Below are positions 53,543 to 64,000 of a DNA stretch of 64,000 bases, piece after piece. Positions within the stretch are counted from its first letter, which is position 1; each line of letters starts with the position of its first letter. The position numbers were made by a program, and so were the translations under genes. Source of the stretch: Sabethes cyaneus (lineage: Eukaryota; Arthropoda; Insecta; Diptera; Culicidae); NCBI RefSeq assembly GCF_943734655.1, contig NC_071354.1:903001-967000 (forward strand), given 5' to 3'. The notes beneath the pieces were generated by a model. It was not told the DNA's origin and did no database searches. It saw nothing but the letters and a program-made list of their open reading frames with translations.

Positions 53543-56011
53543 GTGAGTATCTGGATCCCGTTAAAGATTTAGCAGCAACAAGAATAATTCAACATTTTGA
53601 TTATCGCTACTCATTCAATGACTTTCTGCTATTGGTACTGTTCGAAGAGAAATAAAAGTTAACCAATCAGATAATTATTGTTATGTGCCATCAAATGAAC
53701 CATTGAATTATCAATTGTTATTATGCTTATGGTTAAACTACAGAGACTATAGATTACAGAGATGACAAGCCACTCAAAACCTGCTAAATTTCATAAATTC
53801 ATAATCATAAATTCATAACGGGGAGTTACTTTTATTTGTAATGGTTATTTGTGTAGGGTAAACCGGCGACGAGATTTTAATTATTTTGTTATTTAATTTT
53901 TGAGCTGGAGCAAGCTTTAGCGGACATTTAGAAATATAGTTTTTCGAAATATTAAATTCCAAACTTATTTTATCCAAAATTTATGGTCATTATTGGCCGT
54001 AGTGCGGAAGATTATCAATAATCGAAGTCTGCTATTTTTCATCGCGACCGGTTTGCCTGAAACCAGTTCCTAGCAAACATAAATGATTCTATCGATTGCT
54101 TCCGTATGTCAGTATATAACAAAATATTAAACGGTTGAGAACTTCTTCGAGTTTATCTAGATGTACACGGTTATCCTTGGGTGCGATTATTCGAGAGCAA
54201 CAGGCTCGTACTCAGATAGCGGCTGTTCAAATCAATAAAATATGCTTTACGAAATTTACGAATGCTTCCTTATCATGAACGTTTGTCGATGCGTACACAG
54301 ATAATAATTCGACATTGTGTTGACTTTCCACGATAAAGTACGTTCAGTGACTTACACTGATATTGTTCAATATACATATTACACTTATATTGTTAACCCA
54401 AATAATCTGAACATCCGTTTCTAAAAAAATTGTAAGAATCTGTTTACTGCCACGGCAAAAATACAGTACACACGGTATTGAATTAACACTTTTTCATTTC
54501 GCCTGACCGCAACGGTAAAGCTATTATACCGACTAGTCATAATCATCAATTCACACAGCAACGTCCGCGTTTATGCAAATTGTAGTGTACATATCGCTGC
54601 GAAATCATTTTCCCGCTTACCTTCAAGTCACCCTCATATTTCAAACGAGCGTTCTTTTTCCGGTGTTCGGCAGCAAAATGTTAATCATATTAATGAGAAG
54701 AATTTGTTCACTTCGATGTTTGATGAATGTTTCACAGCCACCGTTTCACATATGGCCATATAGTCTATAGTCTAACTCTAAGGTACCAACTATGCTTACT
54801 TTCCTTTTTACACTGGCTTACGTTAAGAATACTTATCGAAAAACATGCGTTTGCATTCGCTGTTAAATACATCGGATTTGGATTAGTCGTTGGCGAATTG
54901 TATTCTTTTTTCACCCCCTAGTCGTAAAACTCTTGCCATGCCAATATAATAATATTTGAAAAATAGCAACATGTGTTTCAATATACGAATGAGTGAGAAG
55001 AGAGCATTGATAAAATAGGAAGAGTTTGATACAATTCAATTCTCAGTGTACCCCCGCTATGATTGGTGTCGTTTCGTTTGAATCTACCTTTTCGAAGAAA
55101 GCATTTGGTGGCCAATTGTTTGCTGCCGTCATCCACGTGTGCTCACTCTCGTAGTCGAACCCCATGGTAAGTGAATTACCTTAAAATCAAGCGAATGTTG
55201 ATCGAGCATGGTAGATATTCCTGTTAAAATATTTGCGTTCGCTTTCGCTTTTAATTATCATTGATGTTTACGTTAACGTCAATCACATGGGTTAGGACGC
55301 ACAGTTGTTTGACAGTTGGAATGGTTAGAACTTAGAATACCAGTTCAAAAGGATTAAAAACAACTCGGCACAAATTGTCTGCCCCCATTCTTCCAGTCGG
55401 AATCAAAGCGTTAACAAGGTGATGACAAGTTTCAAATTATAGGTAAATATTGATTTGATTTGATTGATTTCGAAATCTAAGACTGGGAGCAATGTGCTAC
55501 TTTATAATACAATAGAAGAGGTGTACATATTTGTATTTTAAACATTTTCGATTTACAAAAGCTTATCAAGCGCTAAAACTAATAGTGAAAAAATAACTGA
55601 GGTGATTACATCTTTTTGGCAAATCTACGAATATATATCTATATATCATTACGAATTAACCGATAATCCGAAAAAAATTAAGAAGTCGTGACATCCGGTT
55701 ACATCACCTACTCGATATCTCTATCTTACAAGATTAAAGATCCCGTGATTAAATTCCCAAGAGATTAAATTCCCGAGAAATTGTCTAAATAACAACGACC
55801 CCGAGCCTATTGACGATGTTTCAAAAAAAATGAAACTGGAACGAAAATTTGTAAAAAATACTATTGGTGAAAGTTACTTCTCACTTATCTCATTTGACTG
55901 ATGTAATTGCCTTCGTCAAGCCATTTTCAAGTAGTAACATGTAACAAATATCACATGTTGTTCGGTAGAACTTCGATCACCAATCATCCGATCACACGGT
56001 GATTAGTCTCA
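53543..56011. other. presumed intron of the Commissureless-like gene, or intergenic
   Basis: Begins with GTGAGTAT. No acceptor followed by a plausible coding exon in the needed phase was found here. Confidence 0.4.
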
Positions 56012-56272
56012 ATGGAGCTTTTCTGCCTTTTAATAAGTGTACAAGTTGTTTACAACTCAATATCCCCCGCGCCTAGTCAGACAATCGAGTCTTTGCCTCC
56101 CGTTAGCTGTGCGAATGTCCGAACTTGCACTAGAAGTTCATCACGGACCATCGATGCAAGACAACAACAGTCGATTGACGACTGCTGTGACGGCGCTAGC
56201 GATTTCCTTTCGTTCATTAGATGCGCACAAGAATTACAGCGATTGTGCTCAAAAGTTACGAAACCTAATTAG
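56012..56272 (+). CDS. possible small secreted cysteine-rich peptide
   Basis: ATG-initiated 86-codon frame. The N-terminus MELFCLLISVQVVYNSISP is hydrophobic and signal-like; after it come six Cys at residues 33, 39, 58, 59, 71 and 79 (pattern C-x5-C-x18-CC-x11-C-x7-C) in a helix-prone C-terminal half (DDCCDGASDFLSFIRCAQEL). An even Cys count and balanced codon use favour a real exon. Against it: a second 86-codon frame overlaps it at 56037-56297, no poly(A) signal was seen nearby, and no family was recognised. The TTTAATAAG before 56039 could instead be a 3' splice site. Confidence 0.3.
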   Translation: MELFCLLISVQVVYNSISPAPSQTIESLPPVSCANVRTCTRSSSRTIDARQQQSIDDCCDGASDFLSFIRCAQELQRLCSKVTKPN

Positions 56273-56297
56273 ATTAGCACTGCTGTGCCGATTGTAG

Positions 56298-56739
56298 CAA
56301 ATCGAAGAAAAGCATGTGGTATTTGTTGATGATATTTCTGTTTTCTTATCAACGAGTCGCGTTGTCTTGAATGTTTGCTGTGCAGTTAGTAAGTGATTGA
56401 CGTTTATATCAGAATGGAAAAAGCGTATCGAGTAAAACTGAGTTAAACGCACTTTCTGACATAGGATGTAATATTTTTGGGAAAAAGATAAAAGTTTGAA
56501 GAAAAAAAAAATGGTGCAGTGATACCACAACCTTTTATTATTGGTCTGGTCATGTACTTCTGCCTGCTGGTAGGTAGGTGCAAGGTGGAAAAAAGTTCGT
56601 TTCTCGGTTCAATTGATTCATTCATTCAAATAAGTGTATGTGAAAATTACATACTTAAACTTTTTACCGATACCAATTGAAAATTAATTTTGTAAAACTA
56701 AAATGTACTATTCTATTACCACACGAGCTTGCCCTATCT
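56298..56739. other. noncoding region
   Basis: No supportable feature. Confidence 0.4.
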
Positions 56740-57019
56740 TTACCTTACCCACCTCGCTCTTCAATGTCAGTACTGTTTCCAAATACAGTCATCCTTGGCG
56801 AATCTGACCAGCATATGTAACTATAAAAGTGACTTTTGAAGATAATTTTTTTTGCTTGTATGGACTCATTACTGCAACCAGTACTATTGACACAGACTAT
56901 TGATCTATTGTGATATCGCCCGGGTGTTTGCTGTAACCTGCACTACAATTATTTTTGCTAAAATATCGCTATTGAGTAATGCGTTATGATTTTTTTTTGT
57001 GTGCTTGAGTGGATTGGTG

Positions 57020-57285
57020 TGACCTCCAATGCCAGTGCTACTTTACTACCCACCTTGCTTCTCCATGCCAATGCGCATGAGCAGCACATTTAACTATAAA
57101 AGAGTGTTTTTTGCACTATAGAATGCTTTATGGAAGTAACATTGAATCTAGCACGACGGAAGGTAATGAGGGGCCTGAGAGTGTGAATAAAACCATGCTA
57201 AAGTCACTTCGACATCGAATGGCCTGGTTCTACTAAGATTCAAACCAACGACCATTTGCTTGTCAAGGCAGACTTGGCAGCAAAA
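57020..57285 (-). mobile_element. tRNA-derived SINE, family 2, with a partial duplicate at 56740-56860
   Basis: The plus strand carries, in order, AATGCGCATGAGCAGCACAT, TTAACTATAAAAGAGTG, CCATGCTAAAGTCACTTCG, ACATCGAATGGCCTGG and AGATTCAAACCAACGACC (inverted B box), matching the reverse complement of the copy at 45484-45855. A shorter related segment, CATATGTAACTATAAAAGTG with CCCACCTCGCTCTTCAATG, lies just upstream at 56740-56860. Confidence 0.65.
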
Positions 57286-57290
57286 AAGCC

Positions 57291-60200
57291 CCCTTTTTTA
57301 AATACCTATACTTTCATTAAAAATTGTTGCATTGCATTGATGTTGCCCAATAGAGGGTTAAATCTATGAATGGTATTGTATTTATTTATCACCTGAAAAG
57401 TAAGACTTATATCGCAGTTACATTTTTTCACAGCCTTGGTTTCAAACTAAACTGCAGGTATTGATTTTTCGAATTGGAACATATTCCCACCTTGCTGAAA
57501 TGTACGGCAGCAAAAAGCACATTCACTCGTAAAATAATTCCGGGTGGCATGGAGCAGCACGAGCAACAGATTAATTAACACATATGTGATGATTGAAAAA
57601 TATCTTTCCACATGGTTTAGATGACGACAGTATAAGTACAAAATTACCGCTTTAATTCCACAATAAATGTATACAATACTGTGGCTATAGCTTGGCTTTA
57701 CCAACACATGACTGTTTGTGGCCAGGCAAGGGAACATATTTTTATTCCGTTTTTCTTTGAGATGGTCCATCGATATCACCTGTCGACCAGTATGTGCAGC
57801 CTAGTTCTCAGTTGGAATCCCACAGAAACTCAATTAGTCTACAAAAAAATGAATTCTTTTATTTTGTTGCCACACCTTGAAAAACTTCCAATTGATTATA
57901 GATTTTAGGAAAAGGCTCCCCGTTCTTTTGTGTTTGTTGTGATGAAATCAAAAATTGAACACGGAGCATTGAGAACATTTCCAACAATAGAGATAGCACA
58001 TGTTATACACCTGAAAAAGCATGAACCAGGGAGTAACTAATTGTTTTCATTTGTTCTCGTTTCTTTCGACTCCGTTCAAGGCCATGAACACGAGGCAATG
58101 ATTATATCACGTGTATAATCCTTGATACACGTGTCGATAGATTGAATTTATGGGTTGAGTCGTCTTCTCCTGGGCGTCCACTGTTATCATTTACAAATTC
58201 GTAAGAAAATAGGATCTGTACGTTTACTCTAAGTTTAATTAACTAACAAGTTTAACTAACATTCAGGTTCATCCCAAGTTTTCAACATTTATTGTCAACA
58301 GCAGGCCTAAACACCAAAACAGACTTCGTTTCATTTATAAATTTTTACCGTCAAAACTTTCAAATGTACTAGATCGAAGTACTAGCTTCTCAATAATTTA
58401 TGATATTAGAATTGAGTTAAAACAGAATCTATATTAGTCTGCATGTACCTGCGTTCAAATGTACATAAACAAGCTGCGTCGAAAGTAGAAAGAATGCAGA
58501 GACGAAGCAGTAAATTATGAGCGCTCTGGCTGTGGTGCGTGTTGCTGCATAATAATAATTGGTCTGCACGTTAAGGGAATGCTCAAGTATGATTAGCTTT
58601 ATGTACTTTAGCAGCCGTTTCGTTAATGTTTAGAACAGCCCTTCAATGTTGGTGCGTAGCCAGCTGGAGTTCAGAAGAGATTTATTATTTATTTAGGTTA
58701 TCTAATCATTCAACCGTATCTTTTTTTATGGAAAACCGGTTGGAAGGTGGTAACAGATAACGTTCTTGTAAGTTTTATCAACGCAAATGTTTACGGTTTA
58801 TATGATTTGATAATTTGGTAAAATCAAAAGAACCCAATAAATGGCAGTAGATTTTTAAATTTGGCATGCTTTTCTACCTATTTGATAAAATATTGTTGGT
58901 GTTTAGCATACGCAAGAAATACAACACAACAACAGAAATATAGCTAAATTGATCGTGAAAAAGCTTTACAGAGGTAATTGATACTATACTGCTTGAAATT
59001 TCGAAGTGTCGAGTTAACGGTCTATTTTTCAATGTTTCGGGCCTCAGTTTTTCCTTATTGAGAAAAATCAACATTATTCTAAGGAACGTTTAAAACACAA
59101 CAATTCAAGCTCACGTTGGTCGGACTTACTGAGTGGATGTCGGACGAAGTTTGCGTTGCTGATTTCCGTTAAATACGTCAACAGTCACGGGTGTTCCCTC
59201 GAGATGTTCTCATGTGTAGGTGTGGTAGAAGAGACAACAAAAAATCATGTTTCTCGACATTAATTAGAATGTTGGTGTAATGTCGTAAATTACAAACCAA
59301 TTAGCATGAGGCCCGGCATCCGCATTGTATTGATTTTGGGATTGAGAAATTGCCTGTGCCTGATGCTAAGAAATAACCAAGCCACTTATGTACGGTGTAA
59401 ATGGTTGGTAATTTGGACGAATTGATAGCGTATTGTTGCAAAAATATGTACACTAACAGTTTTAGATCATACTGAATGCAAATGATTGATATGTATTTGC
59501 TCACTGGTTCTTGTACTTGACTTTGTTCCGTTGGTTTTAAATTTGCTGGGGAGTCGTGAAGATCATAACAGGGAGAGAAAAACTTTTCAGTTGCTGGGAA
59601 ACTTGGTAAAGCGTTAATCATTAGTTACAACTAGTGTAGCAATGCATGAACTTGAACTTCAATAACATCTTCGTTACGTGCTGCATCGTGTTCGCAATGA
59701 TAACCCTCGACTGATCTCTGTTGCTTTATTGTGACAATTACAGTTATAGGATGAAATAGTTACTATTTAATATAAATATAAACTACACATATACGGAAAA
59801 CAGCTGCCCAATTATTTTCTTATCTGGTGTAAAATATTCGCTGTAGACTTGCCGCTACTACATTTGAATCGAAAATTTGCCCTACGGGAGAGGTCAACTG
59901 TGACATCTGCCTTTTGCTATGGGTATTGTTGGGCAGCGATTCGCTTAAATTGTCGTTTTGACAAACTAGTGAAATAGGGTCAGTAGGGGTTGAGAAAACA
60001 CACATGTTCAAATTCAATCCCATTCTTTTTTGCAGTGCTATTTATTATTACCTAGCACACGCCTGGTAGCTTTTAATGCAGCTTTAGAGCTCATTAATAT
60101 TGAAGAAGCATAAAAGAATCATTGACTTCATTCCTTTTTTATGCATTTAAAAAATCGACTAATATCAATCAGGTTAAATTTTAGAATATTTTTTTAGAGT

Positions 60201-63200
60201 TTATAAATTGTGAAACTTTCAAAGCTATCTGAACTTATTTTTAGACTACTGTTTTAAAAGGTTTCCCTATCATAAAGCTGAATAATACTTATTTAATAGG
60301 TATGCAGCTCAAAAACACAAACTTGAAAGATTTTATTTCCATTGTAATAAGATGGGCAAGATTATAAACGAAAGCGAACCTGACGAAAGGCTGAGCAAGA
60401 GATATACCAATTTATATACCTATGTTGGTGCTCTTTTATGCTTCCATGCATTTCCAAGCATGTTTTACATGATAAAACTGAATGGCATATAGTCTAAGCC
60501 TGACGCAGATGAAAAAGTACTTGATACATTGTCGGTCAAACTTTTGTTTCGAGTTGTGATTGCATTATCCTGGCAGGTACAATAGAAAACAAAATGGCCT
60601 CAGGAAAGTGTCTCGATCAACAGCTTTAGAAACCTTTAACATTCCAAGGAATAATAAACTATTGTTAATGATATTAAACGATGTACCTCAGATTTCAATT
60701 ATAGGTATTATGTTGCACAATACAAACTACGGCAGGTATTTACATTTATTCGATTGTTGAATTTTATGTATGAATGAGGGAGTTTACAGGCAAGCAGGCA
60801 AATACCCCTCCAGGATAACGTTAGCCTCTAAAATTAAATTGCTGGAGCCTGGAGGATGTGCAAGCGAATGGTTATTAAAAGCATTTTAAATATACTCTAC
60901 CTATAAATAGGCCTTGTATTCACAAATAATATTTCAAATTCCCATCATAAAACCTCTTTCGTGACAGGTCTTGGTTACATGCCGTTACCGTTCGTGGGAA
61001 AGTCGTTCCATTTAAGTAATTTCCTTACAAACGTCAAAGATTGCAATGTGCACAGCTGCTTGACTTTGTAGCTGTGCTCTGCGAAAGATTCCTCACCCAC
61101 CCTTTGCGTCTGTCTGTAAAAGTGTATACATAAAACATTGACATCCTGGAACGGCTTCTCCTGTATCATATTCCATACAAACTCTACGGGAAGGAAACCA
61201 GCCAATATCCGTGCAGTAGTCGGTGCAACTTCCCATGCATATTTACCGTGTTTACCGAAGTTCAATGTTTGTCTGCAGCAGCACGTTTTTCACATGAGTC
61301 ACACTTGAAAAACTAATAAAAATGAAATTATTGCTGTAAATACTGGAGCGGAAGGGACAATCGAGAAGTTTATGGCTTCTGCAAATAAAATTGACCGTGC
61401 TAAGGGAGGATACCAAAGAGCATCTTGCTGAAAAATTGAGTATAGTAATACCAGGAACACGTTTAGCTTTTCCAAGCACACGACTCAGTTCACTTGCGGG
61501 AAGTTAAACTTCCTCTCTCCACCGGCTGGGTTTATATTTGATGTCTTCTTGACGTTTCTCCCCTAAGAGAGTTGATGCCTTTCTGTTGCCCGATATAAGA
61601 CAACATCGTAATAATAGGGGGATTTATACTTGAGTTTAATTAGTAACTCCTGATGGTGCACGCAGACTGAAGATTGCTGTTTCGAGGGTTACACTAGTTT
61701 TCCTGCCTTTTGTGTATCAGTTACTGATGAGGCGTCAAAAATCTGGGGTTTAGCCATGGGCAAAGTGAATAAATCAATGTGCCGACGATTGAGGTTTGAA
61801 TGGCGATGAATTTTATTTATTATTCGAATAAACAGATAGAATGACTAAAAAACAAATAGCTTTAAATTTTGGTCACCAAATATGTGGTATGCAATTGTTC
61901 AACATATATAATGTCAGTTATGTTAGATGGCTTCACTGTAGCTAACTGACTTTTTTTTCTTTGGAAGAGTTTTTATGGACCAGCAGATATGATGAAAGAT
62001 GATACGTACTCTAGTTTATTACTGCTTTGGAAGTAAAACTGTTTGTGCTACCAGTATTGTATTATGATGGTGGCGTTGAATCATAAAAAATGAAGAAATT
62101 AATCATAATTGTGGCATTCTTCAAAAAAAAATTTACTATTTACTGCATATAAGTTTTTTCTATACAAAAAGGAATAGTAGAGAAACATAATTGCTGAAGA
62201 ATCGCCTGATTCTAATATTTCTAAACATTTCCAGTGAACTGAGGTATTCCCTGGTTATATTAACCAAAAAACTAATATCGATTAATAATCAGACCATCAG
62301 CATTAAGCAAACCAATCAACACGGTATAAAATATTGTCCCGCTTGACCCCATAAGGTGCTAACAGCTGTTCAAAAATTGTGCAACTAACGAAAGGCAATC
62401 GTTTATCATTACGGGCATAATTTGTCAGAATTTGTGGCACACTTCCTTCGGTCTGACAGCTCGAAGCTGTAGCTGCACTGTGTGTGTTTGTTTAAAGAAT
62501 TAAAGTCTCATTCACTTCCGACCGGTGATAGGGAAACCCTATACAAAAAAACTCGAACATCTGCCGGAGTTGCAGTGACCATAGAGTGCATTTTTAAAAA
62601 CTCTGACTGCTTTCCTGTTGCTTTACGGCTAATAAATGACTAATATGTATTTCTTTCTCATTTATTTGTACCTTTCCAAACGGTAGGGCTTCACCTTCCG
62701 TCATTACCTGAATAAGTATGAAATTTACTACTTCCTGTCCATGTGCACGCAGTCAGACAATTTTCGATTGTTGCTTATAAATTTTCAATTATCCACCGCC
62801 TTTGTTGCGCGAATATCGTATATACCGTGCCGGTTCGGAATAGATTTACCGAAGAGTAAAAGAATCAACATGGAAGGTGTGAAGGCGACCCTTAGTATTG
62901 TGCATGTGGAAAAGGGCCGTTTTGTTAATTTATATCACACACAGTCGGATGTATCTGTCTGCTAGTTACTTTTCACTTTTTCTTAACCGAGTCGAATTTC
63001 CGTCGGCCACAGCGACAACCCATGCGGAGGAATAGCTGGTTACGGATCCACGGTTTATGAGAGGATATGGATGTGGTACCAACGAAGCAAAAGTTAAGCT
63101 TTTAGTGTCCAAACTTTTTCTCAGTCAGAAGTTTATGAGGATGTATATTGTACCCAGTGACCGTTTTGGAGCTCAAGAATGCCGAGATTAACGCATATAA

Positions 63201-64000
63201 ACGAGTTATATTTAATGATTATAAAAGTAAAGAAAAGAGTTGCCATTGGTCAAAAGTATCTGCCTTAACGAATGTCACAAATGCGTGACACAATGGACAG
63301 CCGAAGAAAAGTGGTGCAAACGGCGGAAATGGTGAGGGATCAATGGGTGCACTGTAGGAGAGCGCGAAATGTTATTTGCCACCCTGAATGCTCCAATAAT
63401 CCGGCAAACATGAAAGCGAAAGGTCGCAAAGGTTTACTACTCTACTATGGCAATAGAGTCAAACAAAGTTTGAGCAAGTAGAAAATAAAATAAACAAAAA
63501 ATTGAAATTAAGAAGGTGGAAAGTTAAGTAGTTGAGAAAAGGATCTTTAAGCTAAAATTAAAAGCCGGATTTTGAGTAGCAAAAGCCTCCAAAATGAGAC
63601 CCGCCCACCGTTTATGACTCCCCCCATTGTGCTCACAGGACCTTATTTTATTTCTGAAATAAAACACATTCGACGACGCCGAAAAAAGCGAGATAGGCAG
63701 TACAAAGTGGGAAGAATAAAGTATCGACAAAGAAAGAATAAAGAAAGTCTGCCAGATGATTTCAAGTGTTTTCTTGTCCGGTAACCAAGTCAATAAAATT
63801 ATGAAGAAAGTGCTGAACGAGCCACAAATGCTGGTACGAATTAGGCGTGCTTCCGGTATTTGTGTTTCTTTTTTTCGTATAATTGTAGAGAAACAATAAA
63901 GGAAACTAAATTTCACAATTAATTGCAACAACGGTCAGTTTCCGCCAAAAATTACCTTTTTTGAATTCTGATTAACGCTAAGCTTCCAATCGTAGTTAAA
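57291..64000. other. noncoding region to the window end
   Basis: No exon, RNA gene or transposon terminus supported. Frames of 60-135 codons here either start at non-ATG codons or show no domain. Later exons of the Commissureless-like gene may lie beyond the window or be too short to see. Confidence 0.4.

Noticed and set aside
60975..61265. 96-codon minus-strand frame
   Set aside because: Begins with TTG rather than ATG, shows no domain, and overlaps other random frames.
63524..63931. 135-codon minus-strand frame
   Set aside because: Composition is Phe/Leu/Ser-rich from T-rich DNA, no domain, and it reflects a purine-rich plus strand.

Overview
The window is nuclear DNA of a dipteran insect, most likely a mosquito (Culicidae). 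It is AT-rich and gene-poor. Introns are 54-71 nt with GT..AG borders. There is a ZAD-type C2H2 zinc-finger gene, an arthropod gene class. The transposon load also fits mosquitoes: an ITm (DD37E-type) Tc1/mariner remnant, a DD37D Tc1/mariner element, a copia element primed by the internal part of initiator-Met tRNA, and tRNA-headed SINEs whose body carries the motif GTAATTGTCCTGTAC. The species cannot be fixed from sequence alone.

Layout. 1-13.9 kb: a 5'-truncated LINE with a long open reverse transcriptase frame and clear target-site duplications (412-2202), noncoding DNA, a SINE, a second LINE remnant, an ITm transposase pseudogene split by a fold-back hAT MITE and next to an inserted LINE copy (7.3-9.9 kb), then SINE copies. 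13.9-22.1 kb: mostly noncoding, with one TATA-headed GC-richer segment near 16.7-17.0 kb. 22.1-26.0 kb: broken LINE pieces, a 217-bp near-perfect hairpin, two pogo-like MITEs in tandem, and a complete-ended but dead DD37D element.

27.1-35.3 kb is the genic core. A Spt3/SUPT3H gene (SAGA subunit) and a RECQ1-type DNA helicase gene converge tail to tail with under 100 bp between their stop codons, and a ZAD zinc-finger gene lies further right on the + strand. Several of their short introns are multiples of three without stops, so naive ORF calls read through them; the spliced models given here restore each family's conserved motifs.

35.8-41.2 kb is a three-level nest: a hAT element holds a LINE 3' end with an RNase H region, which holds a complete copia element (4545 bp, LTRs identical by eye, one open 1309-codon frame). 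42.7-46.4 kb has a 1280-bp TA-flanked element with six copies of a 15-bp motif, a 123-bp hAT MITE, a SINE and a pogo-like MITE. 46.6-51.7 kb is a gypsy-type LTR retrotransposon on the minus strand, stripped of gag-protease-RT but with nearly identical LTRs. At 53.1-53.5 kb is a first coding exon of a single-pass membrane protein that resembles Commissureless. Its next exon was not found. The remaining 10 kb is noncoding apart from a possible small secreted-peptide ORF and SINE copies.

The host genes share no pathway beyond chromatin and DNA transactions (Spt3, RECQ1, ZAD-ZnF). Most of the identifiable sequence is transposons of different ages.
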